From NCBI GenBank assembly GCA_036583965.1, contig JAZBQD010000001.1, positions 27,190,597-27,254,596 of the forward strand: a stretch of DNA of 64,000 nucleotides, read 5' to 3'. This DNA comes from Prunella strophiata (lineage: Eukaryota > Chordata > Aves > Passeriformes > Prunellidae). Shown here in pieces: positions 11,801 through 26,400 of this stretch; position 1 is the first letter of the stretch, and each line of letters begins with the position of its first letter. The notes under the pieces were generated by a model. The model searched no databases. It saw nothing but the letters and a program-made list of their open reading frames with translations, and had not been told where the DNA came from. The position numbers were made by a program, and so were the translations under genes.

Positions 11801-14800
11801 CACTGAATTTAACCATAATCAGCACACAGAAGCTTGATTTTAATCCATTAAAAATGCAAGGCTGCTGCACAACAGTAGCAGTGTCCTTGCCACATGATTC
11901 ATCAGAGGAATAAATTGAGTCAACTCTGGCAATAAAATGCTAAGTGTGAAGTAAAAGTTACAATTTACTGATATTTATTGCTTAACATATCTTCTTCTTG
12001 AAGCAAAAGTGGTATAGTTTTGAGTTAGTGGTGTGTTCAGCAGAATTTCAACAGGGTACTTTTGACTTTAGGAACTTGAATCAGGCAGTCCTCACTAATT
12101 GTCACGTTCAGATTTGAGTAAGAATGTGACCACACGAGCCACTGTCCCTGAGAAACAACCCCAGGCCACAGGGTGTCACAGCTGATGGTGCTAATGTAAA
12201 TGTGCAATTCTCTTCATCCAGTTCTCTGCTAAGACCTAATCATCTACCTTTGCTAGATTTACCCTCAGCAATTTCAAGCTACCTTGGCTGATTTTGAGCA
12301 GATAGGATTTTTCACACATTGCACCACATCATCTTAATAACCACAACCTCCAAACAAAGAGGTTTTCCACCTCAGGTGTTTTCAAAAAACCTGCATGATC
12401 AAGGCCTAAGTAACTAGGAAAGAATAAAAATCAAGCATTCAGATATTCACAGAACCATAATCTGGGCAACAGCTCTAACTCAGTAGCTCAGACCCCATGA
12501 GCTCATAACCCAAGGTGATGGCAAATTCTCTTACAGTCACCCTAAAACACAAAATACAGAAGGGAAAGTTTGCTCCCTTTGACCTGAATGAAACACAAGC
12601 ACTGAAAAAAACTAATTGTTTGAAATACATCAGCACAGGAAACACTGCAGTCAAATCACAGCAACAAAATCTCTGTCCTGCTGTGCTGAAGCTCTGCAAG
12701 GCAAGGAGAAGACATGAGCCTCAGTGTCACTGCTGAATTCACAGCTTTCCATTGCCTGAGATCAGTAAATCAAACACAGGCCAGAGCTGTCAGGCACTGA
12801 AAGCCAAGCAGGTCTCCAGCAGGAGAGGCCAGTGCAGGCTGGTGCTGTTAATGAAGCTGGGTGTTGATCCCTCCCTTAAGTAAGCAGAAGAAATCAATAG
12901 AACTGAATTCTGTAGCTATTTCTGTGCTCTCAGCAATGAATCTGCTTGTGCTAGGGGCTTTCACAGGGGGGATTACTGGAATTAAAACAGAAACCTTTTA
13001 TTCATGAAATAAGTGGATAAGTGTTGAAATTATAACAGAAACCTTCAAGGTTGAGACCTAATAGTATGTCTGGAAGGAGCCCTTATCTTTTACAGAGTGA
13101 AGTAAGTCTAAATTAAAATGATTCTATAGTTCAGGCAGCTCAAATCAAGTACCAAAGAGAATTGATCCCTCCTCCTACTTGCAGTAATTCAGATCAATGC
13201 CAGTGGATAAAAGCCCAAACATGCCTTCTACTGAATAAAGCACCATGGGCCAGGAGGACTGAAATGCATCATGTCTGACACCCCAGCCTCTGATGAAAGG
13301 CTGGATTCTTGCACAAGATCTTCTCTTGACCCTTCACATCACTTGTACATGGCTGAAAATACAAGGCACCTAACCTATTATTTCATCTCCAGAATTGTTT
13401 ATGTGCTCTGAAAGAGAGGCAGGCACTTACCCAGTAGAGGCAAATTACCAGGCAGCAATAGATACAATACTGCACAGACACACAACAAACTGGCACACAG
13501 CCCAGAATCCTACTGACAAAATAATAGTTTTGGGTCTAAAAACCTCAGAAGACCATCAGGGTTTTGCACCAAAGAGCAGCAACAGGAAACTAACTGTTCT
13601 GTAGTCTTGAACTTTTATTTGGCAGCAGAGGCTGGCTTATAGGTTACAAATTACACATTTATAACAGTTTAGTAAAATTTGCCTACAAAATAATGAATGT
13701 AAATTCTTAAACTCTCCTGCTTATCCAAACAGCAGATTCAAGCTCAGCCCCTGTAAACTGCATCATTTGCTTCCCTTACACAGCATGCACCACACAGGCT
13801 GGAAGCTGGGACTGAGGTGTTCCAGGGATTAAAGAAAGCCTGTGATGTTCAGAAAAAGCTCTTGGCCACCACGGGTGACAATTTATTAGTTCTGCTGGTG
13901 TGGGAACAGAGGAGTGCTCTGATAAAATGCTGTGTACAGCAACAGACAGTCAAAACAGAAATGTGTGTGATTCACATTTTGTTTAACACACAGGGAAAGC
14001 TCCCAGGATGGAATTTTCCACGTGTGTCACTGCCTGCAGCTTCAGATGCATTTGGAAATTATTCTTTTTTCCTTAATGGAACAAACACAAACAAAACTCA
14101 CCTGTGTGATACAGACCACTGAAAAATATGATTTTTTTTCTAATCTTTTGTTTAGTGCAGACATTTCTACTGCTGACTTAACAGGACAGTCATAGCCTGA
14201 TTTTCCAGAAACATTGACATTTGCCTTTAAAGAAGCTGAGGGCTTTTCTCCAGAAAGTTAATAAAAATAAACATAAAATAGGCATAGGCTCACACACAAA
14301 TGTTATATATATATATTTGTTGTGTTGTAAACAGGAATGCAAAAAATTCCAGAAGTACATTAGGATGACAAGCTTTAGTACAGGAAATAACCCAAAGGAT
14401 TTCCTCTCTTAGTATTCCACATAACTGACTTCTTTCAGTAGTACCATCCAAGCAAGAACTGTTTGTGCAATAACAGCCATGTTCAAAATTCAGGCACAGG
14501 TTTACATCTGTCACCTGAAGTCCATTTTCCATGTACATTTCCCATAAGTTAAAAGAAAAAATAGGTCAAGAAATCTTTCCTGCCAAAATCCTCAGTACTA
14601 CATGCAGTGGCAACATACCTGGCTACCACATAGAGCATGATCAATAAAATAGTGCCTTTTCAAATAGAAAAGAAACCTCCACCACTGAACTGGACAATAA
14701 AATGAGAGAGGAAGAAAGAATTTTTAAAAATGGGAGTATTTTCCACGGTAAACGGTCTCACCCCTTGATTATCTCATATAGTGCAGTGTCTAATTGAATT

Positions 14801-17399
14801 TACAAAAGTCAATTCTGTGGAGAAGAAAAAAAAATGATTGTAAATAAAATAATAATGATGCAAATAAAACTACTGACAAAGATTTTTAAAGACTCTTGCT
14901 AAACACACCCTAGAAAGAAGAGAGTGGTGAGATGAAGATCATGACAATTGCCAGAGTGACATTTCAAACAAGTGTGCGAAAAGGCTGAGACTGCACACAG
15001 GGAACTGAACACACAGCATTCCACAGACCTGATCTTCAGCCAAAAGGAAGAGAGGTGAAAACAGCTGCATACATAAAACTACTGCATGCATAAACCCCCA
15101 CAATTCAACTGGGGAAGATTTGGGGATTTAGACTGTCACCTGCTCTCCCTGCAGCACATAATTATACTCACACAACCTAAGTTAAATCCTACCATTTCTG
15201 GAGAGAAACTAGAACTAACTTTGTCAGTATACTTAATTTCAAATTAAATGTTGCCTAAATGTCACCATGTGGTGATGAAACTGACAGAAATGCAAAAATA
15301 TTATAATTTTTAAAAAAAGAACCTCTCAAAATTAGGAACAAATTGAAACCACAAATCCACTTTATGAAGTCTGTATGTTCTTTTCACAGTAAATCTAATT
15401 ACATGTGTAACTGCAGCCACCATTGTCACAAAGTATAATTCACCTTAAAAAGAAAGAAAATTAGAATGCTTTTAAATTTAGACCCTGAATAATGAACAAG
15501 TAAGTTGCTTCTCTTTAATGAATGGTGCTACTAAAAGCAGAGGTGTATTTTCCTGAAGTGAACATGGTCTGTGCTGTCCTAGAGCAAAAGAAAGTGAACA
15601 CCAAAACATCAGAAGTTGTACTTATTTTGCAGGGAATTGCTGTTCCTTTATGAGTTTTTTCTGGTAGATTCACCTGATCAAATACACTCAAATCATGTGT
15701 GATGGAACTGAGCTTCAAGGCAGAAATTTTGTATTAATGCTCTCTTTGTTCTTTCTAAAAAGACTGGGGAAAATGTGGGAATCGGTATCTCTTAGATAGT
15801 AATTCCCATCCTTTCATCTTTTCAGTGAATATTATGCAAAATATTGATTTTTATATAAATATTCAGCTGCTCTGGACACACACTGCATAAGAGTGGTAAT
15901 ATATCTTTGCATCTGTCGACTCAGAGGACACCAAACTTTTGCCAGTAGTGATCAAAATAGATTTCTAATCCCACCCATTTCTTTCCAAAAAAAAAAAAAG
16001 AAAGAAGGTAACCCTCCCTCCCCCAAGCTAAACCTCCAGCACCAAAAAATAACAAAAAAGCTTTGCCAAAGTGGAAAGAGGTGATGGACCTGCATCCCTC
16101 TTCCAACCTTGACTCTTCCTCTGATATTTCCTCCATCACTCATGTAAAGGAAATTAATGAAAGCTAATTCTATCAAGTAATAAAGACCTGTGGTTTCTTA
16201 AAGTACCTTATGCAGACAGGATTATGTTGGACATCATGAGTAAATACTCTTCTACAAAATAACATATTTGTTGTAAACCCAGCATAGACAGGGAGCCGTG
16301 CAGGGCTCTAAAAAATTCCTCATTTCCATCTAAACAGCATCAGGGGGCTGGACTCTGCCTTTATGGAAAAACTCTCCAATGCTCCAAAATAAAATGGCTC
16401 TGGGAAGGTGTTGGATTCAGTCAAGTATAGAAGAGCACAACTGCCTTTAAACACATGCTATTTTCAGTGATAGAAGACAAGCCACCTGAAGGAACTTACA
16501 CAAATTATTTGCATTTGCCATTTTTCTTGAGTACCTGCCCTGTAAACATCAGATGATCTCATCTATCATACTGAGACATCTTAGATAGCTTAATAATCTC
16601 TAAAGAACTGAAATTTCTAAAATTAATTTTAGATTATAAAGAGTTAGAACTAGATTTCAAATAAATGCTGCTCTCAAATTTACTAGCACTTCTGTTTCTT
16701 TTTTTGAAACCCCAGTAGTATTTCACAAAGAAAGAGTAATAGTAAGAGGTTAAATTAGCAATAAAGGCTAGATTTCTTTAGGAGCCAGAGCAGGAAATAA
16801 AACCCAGGAGTCCTCCATGCTCATCAGTAGTCAATGTGTCTGACTGCTCAAAGAATAACAGAGGAAAAAAAAAAATCAAAGTAAATGTAAATGACTTTGC
16901 CTCAAATTAGATACACATACTGTATTTTTTTTTTTTTCCAAGACAGGAAATAGAAAAAATAATGAAGTTTCTTTTCAACAAACTAAACAGTACCACCCCT
17001 GGATGACACTATCATCTCCACAAGTGTTTTCTACATAGACACAACTCTATATCAGAAATAACAGCTGAATATAATGTCAAATGTTTGCTCTCAGTTTTTT
17101 TTTTCAATTCATACTATATCCAGACAAAATACATATACACACAGAAAACTACAGTATATAAGTAACTTTTATCTTGCATCAAATAATTACTGAGCATAAA
17201 AATACCACACAAGAGGTTTTATAATTTTTAGGTTCAAAGGGGAATTTTTTCCATTTTAAAATACTGTTGTATTTTGCAATACTACTCCCACCAGGAGCAC
17301 AAGCAGAGTCCTAATTCTCACATGGGCATCTTGTCCTTTATGTTCACTTGCTTGTTTCCCTGAAGAAAAAACATCATCTTTGATTTGATTTAATTTAAT
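2893..17399. other. Long unique AT-rich intron block
   Basis: About 14.5 kb without a recognisable gene, structural RNA or well-preserved mobile element. A/C-rich low-complexity patches occur at about 4085-4150 and 8060-8130, and short poly-A or poly-T runs are scattered through it. Open frames reach about 100 codons (for example 9830-10123 minus and 13817-14122 plus) but show no domain, no splice-supported context and no similarity I recognise. The patch at about 9700-10120 has a somewhat higher GC content. Confidence 0.5.
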
Positions 17400-17432
17400 T
17401 TAGTTTTAGGTTCCATAAGAACCTAAAACTAA
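17400..17432. repeat. Perfect inverted repeat, 14-bp arms, 5-nt loop
   Basis: TTAGTTTTAGGTTC at 17400-17413 is followed by CATAA and then by its exact reverse complement at 17419-17432. Either strand could form a hairpin with 14 base pairs and no mismatch. It follows a short ATTTGATTTAATTTAATT stretch. There is no terminator-like T run, and Pol II introns do not use such terminators. Confidence 0.95.
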
Positions 17433-20400
17433 GCTCAATACCTCACATGGAAAGCTGCTCAGTGGGAGTCTTCCCGTGCTCCTATTTCAAAAGATTTGAA
17501 ATTATGCAAATATTATAAATTGCATCCCTTTTCTTGTTATTGGAAATAGTTTTTCATGACCAAAAGCTTGTCTAGGCTTCTTTTGACCTCAAAGTCATAG
17601 ATTAAACAACTAATAGGTAAAATCAGATTAGATGCACTGCATCTACCTTGCTAATTGACAGACCTGGATTAGAGATTGAGAATGCAATGGTCAAATCCCT
17701 TGTTATCCTCTTTTTGGCATTTGGCTTTAAAGCCAGATTACCTGATGTGTATCTAAAGGAACAACTTTGATACCAATCTGCCTATTATAAGGTTTATTTA
17801 TGTTTCCCTGGGAGATTCAGATGGGGCTGTTAAGGAAATAGAGTTGGGAGGCATTGAAGCAGTATGATTTTGGAATCAGTAACTGAAACCAAATAATAGC
17901 AATTTATACAGAAGAATTGTTTTATTTTACAAACCTAACAAAAATAGTAGAAAATCTCCTTAGGCAAAGGGAGAACTTATTTGACTGCAGAAGAAAGGAC
18001 AGAACAGACTGTAAAAGCTCCCTAGAAAAAAACTCTGCTGCCAAAGAAAAGCTGCAAACTGTTTTTGACACCTCATAACACTTCCCTCATACCTCTACTT
18101 TTTACAACAAATGATTTTTCCAGTCTCCAGAGACAAGCTATTGAATATAGACAGGGTCAAGCCTACTTGTATGGCAATCTTTCTCTCCCAAACTAGAAAC
18201 CTGATGTGTGATTCTTCTACAATTTCAGAAGGCAGAAACAGTTCTGCCAAGCATTTATGAAAAGTGGAAGCTTTTAATGTTTGTAGGGGAATGCCACAGC
18301 AAGTGCTGGCCATGAGTGCTGAGAACTCCTCATGAACACAAAAATAACATTGCTTTATGAAAGACAGAGATTAAATCTGTCCATGGCCTGAAAACCAGCT
18401 AGTGATAGTTCAGCATTTCATTTCTTCATGAAGACAATGAACTTTTGTTTTTTAAACTATGAAAAATTTCCTTTATTCTCATGTAGAAGCTTCAATCTAG
18501 TGGAATTTAGATAAATGGATAAACTTGTTCTCTGGTGTAGTGTGAAACCCAGCCATAGCATCACTACTGCTCAACTCTCCTTTTTTTTTGCTGTGTGTTA
18601 ATGAAGACCAAGTAATCCTACAATCTGAAGAGAGGTTTTGCAAGTGTATTTTCACTAGTGTCCACATTTTTTATGAACACTTGCTAGCTTTGTCAATTTT
18701 TAGGATAAAATCTGAGACATAAAACTCAAAAAAGGATGTAAATACCTATCTACAAAACATATCCATGCCCATCCTCCCAGTATTCTGGCTAAATTGATAT
18801 GCAATTTCCACTTCCATTTCTTTTTGCTTTTTAAAGAAAAGCATCAAGTTAATCCTTTCCTAAAGTTCAGTATATCCATGTGTTAACACAGGTAATTCCC
18901 AATGGACCTGAGATTTTATTAGCAGCTGTTTAAATACTTATTCAACAAACTGCATACACTTCACTTACTGAAGAGTTCTCTAACTGGTGATTGGATTTTT
19001 GTCTCTCAGTTACTCTATTAATTGCAGAAAACCACTGCAATTATGAAGATCAATGAAAAAAAGGGAAAATTCTTGGCATCAGACATATATGGCTGTGTAT
19101 CACTGGCACATTGAGCCTCAGAGATTATTTGACAAGGTGAGATAATAAAAGCTATGCATGCATAGGACATGAGAGGGATGCTTGAGAAGGGTAGAAAAAT
19201 CACATATTTGCCACTAACATTTGCAAAATTACCTTTCAAACCACATTTGTTATTACCGTCCCAGAGAGAAGATGGAATACTTCTCAACAGATATGAAAAA
19301 ATGGAAAAAAAACTCACATCAGAAACCTGAAGGCTATTTTCACACAAAGAAATTCAGCAAAATGCAATTACTAACTTTGTGTGCCATGGTTTTTAAGGTA
19401 CATTGATGGTATTTTTCTAAGTACAAATATTTAAAGCTACAAAGCTACAAAACTAACAGGACACCAAATGTAATAGGAAAGGATAGAATTTTTGTTATTT
19501 TAACTTCATTTTTTAAAGTCTCTTTTGCTTTAATTAACATTTTTTCCCTTTTAAATATAGATTCTAAACTATACTCAAACTGAATTTTAAATACATAAGA
19601 ACACATTGATGCAGATATTGATAGTTAATTGATAAAAGATAGCGGATATGATAGTGATCATAAAATTAGCAATATAAAAAGAAAATTAACTTCAGGGTTT
19701 GCAAACTCCTCCCTAAAATTTCTACTTTATTTCACCAATTATTTATCTGTTCTTATTTTTCATAAATAACATGCTTGGTAAAGAGGAACCTTGTTTTGTT
19801 CTAGCAAGGAAGATGGGAAGAATTTAGCAGCATAAGCTCCATGCTAGAATTATCACAAAGTGTTAATTTGGCAAAATCAGCTCAGAATAAAATCACAAAC
19901 GATTTATTCTGCTGTGTAAAGATACAATTTTCAAAAATGCAAGAACAAGAAGTTCTTTAAAGGACTGTTTCACTGACAGAAGCAAGAGGTCACATGATCC
20001 CATTATAGGGACAACCACATGATCCCTTTATAGGTAAAATTCCAGGGTCTGAAGTCACAAGCACTCTGTTCTGAGCTTTGTTACAAAGTCAGGAAGAGAC
20101 ACACTGAACCCTCCAGTGAGTTTATGACTGATTTGTTTCATTTGGACAGATTTGTGTCTCAGAAAAAAAATTATGTTCACTCCTCAGTCGGATGAATTGC
20201 TGCAAAAATCAGATAAATGGAAATAGCTTGCATTTATTTTCATTCAAATCTGAAATTCTGTGAAAAAATTCATACGGATGAGTTGCTTTATAATACATAA
20301 ATAATCATACAGTACAAAACTAAGAGCCCTATTATTAACCCACAAAGCCCTGTTTACCTAAATTATTTCACCAAGACTCCCTTGTCTTGCTAAGGAGCCA

Positions 20401-23400
20401 GTCCTTTGGAGATGCTGCTGCACTCTGATCACAAATGTTTTCTCACTGATTTAACAATGAGCAGGACTCTGCTGATTCCATCACTCCACTGAGCTGCTGC
20501 CACTGAAATGAACAACCTGTGCTAGGGGCTGGATTCTCTGGAAACTGCAGCAGCTGCAGGTATGTGTGACAGCCCCAAAGGTGACCCTGATCCTACACAT
20601 AGCAGCTGGTTTTCCCCTCTGATTTTAGTTACAAGCTGCACTGGGACCTCAGGTCCTTCCAGCCAACCACAAGGAGCACAAGCTCCTCCCACTTCCAGTC
20701 AGCTGGGACCTCCCCAGTTAATCAGGATTGCTGGTAAATTTGAAAACTTTTGTCTTACTTAATTGTTTTATGTCTCTATGGGTATCTTGAAAGCAGAACT
20801 TATGGGATGAGCAAACAGCCTACAAGGGTGTTACAATTTACAGCACATGCAGAAATCTTGCTCAGCTTCAGATCTCTGTAGCTGTGAATCAGACATGAAA
20901 TTACTTCCAGTCAAAACCAAACACTGGGTACTCAGAGAAGCCTTTCAATATAAACCAAGTGACTAAAACATTTCAAACTGTGTGCTGACCATCTGGAAAC
21001 ACAGGCAACAGCAATTCACACTTATTCAATACTGCCCTAAAAATGGGGTTTGAAGTTAACTCAAGGTACCAATGGGTTGGATTTTCAAGCTCCCTTACTT
21101 TCACACTCAATCTGAAAAGCGATCAGATTTTCCTGTAATAAGTTTACCTTCTCAACAGAAACAGTCTAACTCATTCAAGCAAGACATGAAACACTATCAT
21201 AAACTAATAATTATGGCAACAATCAAGGCTAAAATACCTGTAAAACTATGACCTACAATAAAATTCTCTGTGCTATTCTTTAGGGCCTTTTGGGCAGCAC
21301 CACCCTCATATATTTTATGGCTAGACTAGACACTCTTTCAAATGCTGCCCAGACCCACATGCTTCAAAACAAAACAAGGACATCCAATGCAAATTCTAAA
21401 GCCAGCTGTCAAAAAGCTTTGCAAAATGATAAACTATGAAGAAAGTTGCTTTATCTGGTGAGCAGATACTCCCAATCAGGAGCAGATCAGTTCATTGTAC
21501 AGAACCAGCATTGTTCTGCCTGTTTGATACAGCCAGAATTGTTCTTGAAAACATCTCTGAGAGTTTTATGGGTATCTGTTGTGTTCTCTTTTGTCCTGCA
21601 ATGAAGATCTGTGTGCAGGTCATGTTTTACTGCTTCAGGGATATCTGTTTTCTTATTGATTGAAAATTAAAATGGTAATTTATGCTTCCATACTGGACCA
21701 CTGCAATGTTTTATTTCATTGATTTTGTGGCAGTTCTTTGCATGCATTTAACAGCTTATGTGAAAGCCTGACAGCAAGGTCATTTCAAACAAGCCATTCC
21801 CAATTCTGCCCTCTTCAGCTCCCCACAATGCCAAATCATTAGCTTCTAATTAAATTTTGTACATTTGGGGGTTTTATAATCTTTAAAGGTTCTTAAATAT
21901 CAAGTCAAAATTTCTCTTTGTCCTCTGGTGTGTGCCCTGCTTCCCTCAAACAACCAAGCCCAGCAAAGCTTTCCTTTAAAGGATTTTCCCATTGATTGAT
22001 ATTTTTCCCTTCTAAGCTTTTAGCTGCTGTTAACCTTATGTGTCAGACCAACAATTTGTTACAATTAGGGTGACAAACTTTCAGCTTTTAACTTCACTCT
22101 CAGAGCTCATTTATTTGATCTAATGTAAGCTTAATTACCTGAGGCTGCTAATTCTGTTAAAAAAAAATAAAAATAAACCAAACCAAAAAAACCCACCAGC
22201 CCTGAAATATTGTACCTGCCATGAAAAATCTTCCAAAAGTTCACTGTGATAGCCTGATAATTGACAAGGCTTTGATTCTTCTGAGCATGAACTGATTTTG
22301 GACTCACAGGAGCAAGATTAAATGATCATCCTTTCACTAGCACAGAAGGTGCTTGCAGAGCCCATCCCCTGCAAATGGCTTGAACAAAACCACCCAGGAA
22401 AATAAATGCATGAGTGTAAATAACAAATAGCATGTGTGGAATGAGCACATGGAATTGTCTGCAGGAGGTTCACCTAAAACTGAACATGGCAAGGGGAGGC
22501 TCCTCTGAGCCCCTCTGTCCAGAAAGCAGCTCTGTGACACATAAATGCACTCAGACACTGCACTTGGCCAGCAATCTTTCACAAGATCTGCTTTAGCATT
22601 TTTCCTATTGCCAAGAAAAAGTATAATGTTAAAACATTTGCCATATGCAAAATTAAACCTCTGGAAAACCTAATCTTTATGTTAAGCATTCAGTAATTAC
22701 TGAAATTATGTCACTTCACTATAGAGTTTGGAGTCTGAAATTTAGGAATTACTTTTCACATAAGGAACACTGGAGAGAGAAAGTGTGAAAAAAGAGAGTA
22801 ATTTAATCACTTTTGGATGGCTATAGAGCTATAGGATTAAATTTTCTCCAACATATGAGATCTTTTGCTGCCCCACACATGCACTTCAGAAAAGGGAAAT
22901 GCTCTTATATGCAATATATTTTAATACCTTTGGCCTTTTTTCATTGGCCATATTTTGTTTATAATTTACTCTTCCTTTATGCTATCTACACAAATTCTAA
23001 ACCAGCAGAAATTTATTGCTATCTATTGTATCCAAGTTCTGCATCTCAACATACAGCAGCCAATTTTTGAAAGCTTGTAAGTTCTATAAAATTTAACACC
23101 AGATCAAGAAAAATGCACTCCTTGATTATTTCTTTTGTCACTAGTTTGTCAATTCCTGAACTTTTAAAAACTTTATAACAAATATAATTTATCATACTGG
23201 ATCATTAATACTGTGAATCCCAGTCCAGTGAAATTTTTCTGATGGTTTCAGGAGATCAGGGACATAAAACAGACAAATGTGCTGAATGACTGGTTTGGCT
23301 CCTCATTGCTGAAGATAAACTTACTCTCCTTGTCTGTTTTGAAACATGAACTGAGGTTATAGGATTGCTGCTCAGATGGTATTTGCTGTTTTAACAGCAG

Positions 23401-26400
23401 TAATTACTATGTTTATTCAGGAGGGCACATCAACAAAGAGATGGTATCTCAAGACTTCATTACTGGGAGTCTAAAATGAGTCCAAAGAACATCCTCAAAA
23501 TGCATTTTCCAACGGATGGCTCTTTGCAGCTCTGCAGGAGTCTCTGTCCTGTTCACAGCCACCTTCTCCCTATTAAAATGGCTCAAAATAAAAATGCCAT
23601 TTGCTTTTACATTAACAATTGCTCTTGTACACGACGTGGATTTGATTTTTCTATAAAATATGTCAGTCAGCTGCTCTCTCCATGGACTTCCAAGAAAGTT
23701 GATATCATAGTTAAATTTAAGACCAATATATTTAACTATATTTTAAATAATTATTATATTTAATGGGTTTACAAAACAGCATTTACAGTTTTCTGTTCTA
23801 TGTCTATTCTTCACTTCATGCTTTCAGTCACTGGCTTCACCCAGTATTTATGGGTCATAATTCTAATTGTTATTTCAAATAAAAGTTCTATTGCTGAAAT
23901 GACATCTAAACTTAAGACTTTGCACACTGATGTGGAATTGTGCATTTGTGAAAAATCAAGGGCAGTACTTTGGAATTGCTTTGCAGATGGAAATCTAGGT
24001 TAAAACATAGAATTATATGCAATATCTTAAATTAAAAGGGAAGAGAATTAGGTGAGGAGATAAGTTCACTAATTCATCATGATTTGTCACAGGGAATATA
24101 AAGAGCTATTATTTAATTACAATAAAACCCAAAAAGTCCATCTGCAAGTAATGAATAGCTGCAATAGTAATTAGTAAGTGTTGACAGCAGCAGAAAACAA
24201 GTATTTCATAAACATTGGGTTGTACTGGTTTGTGTGCCTGGTTTTATAAGAGGCCCTGACTCTCAGTAGTTACTGTTGGATCTGTTCATGGCTGCAGAAT
24301 TCCACCCTCATTACTGCATCACAACATGTGAGGGAAAACATTCCATGCACAGAACTTGGGAATGTGGAACCCTGGTGCTTGAGCTGAGTACTCGTGCTCC
24401 TGGTAGAGCACATCCACGTGGGGCCAGATGGAACACAAGCTTGAGGATGTTCTCAGCACTACTGACCCAGGACTAACCAGCACTGGTGTGCAGTACATTC
24501 ACTGATCAACAAAACCATTTCAGATGGACTGATGCCAATGGTAACAAAAAAACCTGATAAAACCCCCTCAGGCTTAAAAGAGAGCATAAGTAAGCCATTT
24601 CCTTGTTTTCATTTGTTTGTTCTTAAGACCAGACCCTGAAAGAGATAAATGCAAAAGCAGAAAATGGATTTGGTGTTTGTTTTTATGCATAAAGGATGGG
24701 TTTTTTTGCTTGATCATATCTAAGACAATGAAATGGCAATCACAAAGGATTCAGTTCCAGCAGGAAGTAAAAGAACATAATACCTGTAAACAGAAGTATC
24801 TATAAAATCTGAAGTCAGGAGACAATGCAGTCTTCAGTCATGAAGATTTACATCTGACCTTGCTGATTTGACAGGTTGGTTTATAAGACTAGGAAAAGGA
24901 ACCTAATAGATAAATGGGAACAGGCTACAAGACCAACTCCCAAAATATTCGTGTCCAAGATAAGATTGTAGGCAAAATTTCAGTGAGTGATACATATACA
25001 TACAGACTCTATTCCATTAAAAGCCACTTCTCATTACTTATTTAGCTACTGCTGTGATTAGATAGTATTTAAGACACTGATCAGGCTCAGATTAATGTAC
25101 CATCAGAGGAAACTGCAATCACTGCAGCAACCTGCAGTGCAGCATGTGCATTCCTCCTGGTGTGGCAACAGAGACCAGACAGCTCCCCCAGCAGAGCTGC
25201 ACAGCCATCACTCCTTAACAATCAACAGCCAGCTCACCACAAGACAAAGACACACCAAAACATTTATTGGATGACTACTCCTAATTTTGTCCATCAAACA
25301 AAACTGAAATACATTTTAATCAATTTTCAACACTACTGTGTTGGTTAATAAGTCCACTTTACAAAGTCACTGGAGTTGTGTGTTTGAGAGGTAACAATAC
25401 AAAATATTCTATTTTATAAGGAAGTTGTTATGGCTTAAAGATATTCTAAACACACAGAGAAGTCAAAGACAGGTTGAAGTGCATGGAAATCTCTGACTGT
25501 GACAGTGTTTTCTTGATCTACAAATTCCCTGAGATCAAGATGTCCCCATGGCAAGTGCAAACTTCTACCAGAAGGGCTTCAAAGTCTCAGATTTACTGCA
25601 GTCTAAATACCAAGACAGGCAAAAAGGCAAAACAACTGTTTCAAATGAACTTTGACTCTTCATTCAAAGAGGACAGACAGAAAGTATAAATGTCAGCTGG
25701 TCAATAATCATTAGAGGTTAAAAGCTGTTGCCTATTTTACGAGCAGAGAACTATTCCTGAAAAGTTCAGGATTAAGTCACTGCTAAAAAGAAGGAAGCAA
25801 ACCAGTGAGATTTAGTACATATCACAGATTCTTCCAACAGAGATCCCAGGAATGTACCTCTGGATTTTGACAAAAGATCAAGAATTTTCCAGCACAATGA
25901 AACACAGCAGTGTCAACTCCAGACTCCTTCTAAGAAAATGGATATACTGTCATTTTTAGACTTGTGCACCTTTTAAAAAGAAATAATGATCAAGTACCTA
26001 ATTATTATAAAGCATAACACAGTTCCTATTAGCTACATACAAACTGCCTAATCATTTAGGACTCATAACTGTAAATTTTTCATATGACTATTAGACCTCT
26101 CTGTTATTCCAGCTGAGTACAAATTGAAAGGAGAATAGCACTTGCATATCCAGGCTTTTTGGATGATAATAAAGATATTTATTGTCACTTTTGTGTAGCA
26201 GAAAGATAATGAAAACTAGCATCTATGCTCTAAAGATGATGCTAAAGAAAAATATGTCCATCTCCATATTCCCCATAAAACACCAATAAAGCATTAAAGG
26301 GACTCACAAAAGCTTACATGTGTCAGTAATTAATATGAAAACTACAATGGTAAATTATAATGCAAGCTTCTAACTGACTGAGAACCCACTCAAGTCAGTT

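Noticed and set aside
14750..14790. ACCCCTTGATTATC, checked as part of the next NRG3 exon
   Set aside because: The surrounding minus-strand translation lacks the C-x8-C pattern and has no splice sites in phase.
24210..24480. Possible LTR starting at TTGTACTGGTTTGTGTGCC
   Set aside because: Only the first about 20 bases resemble the TGTACTGGTTT start of some avian LTRs; the rest shows no match.
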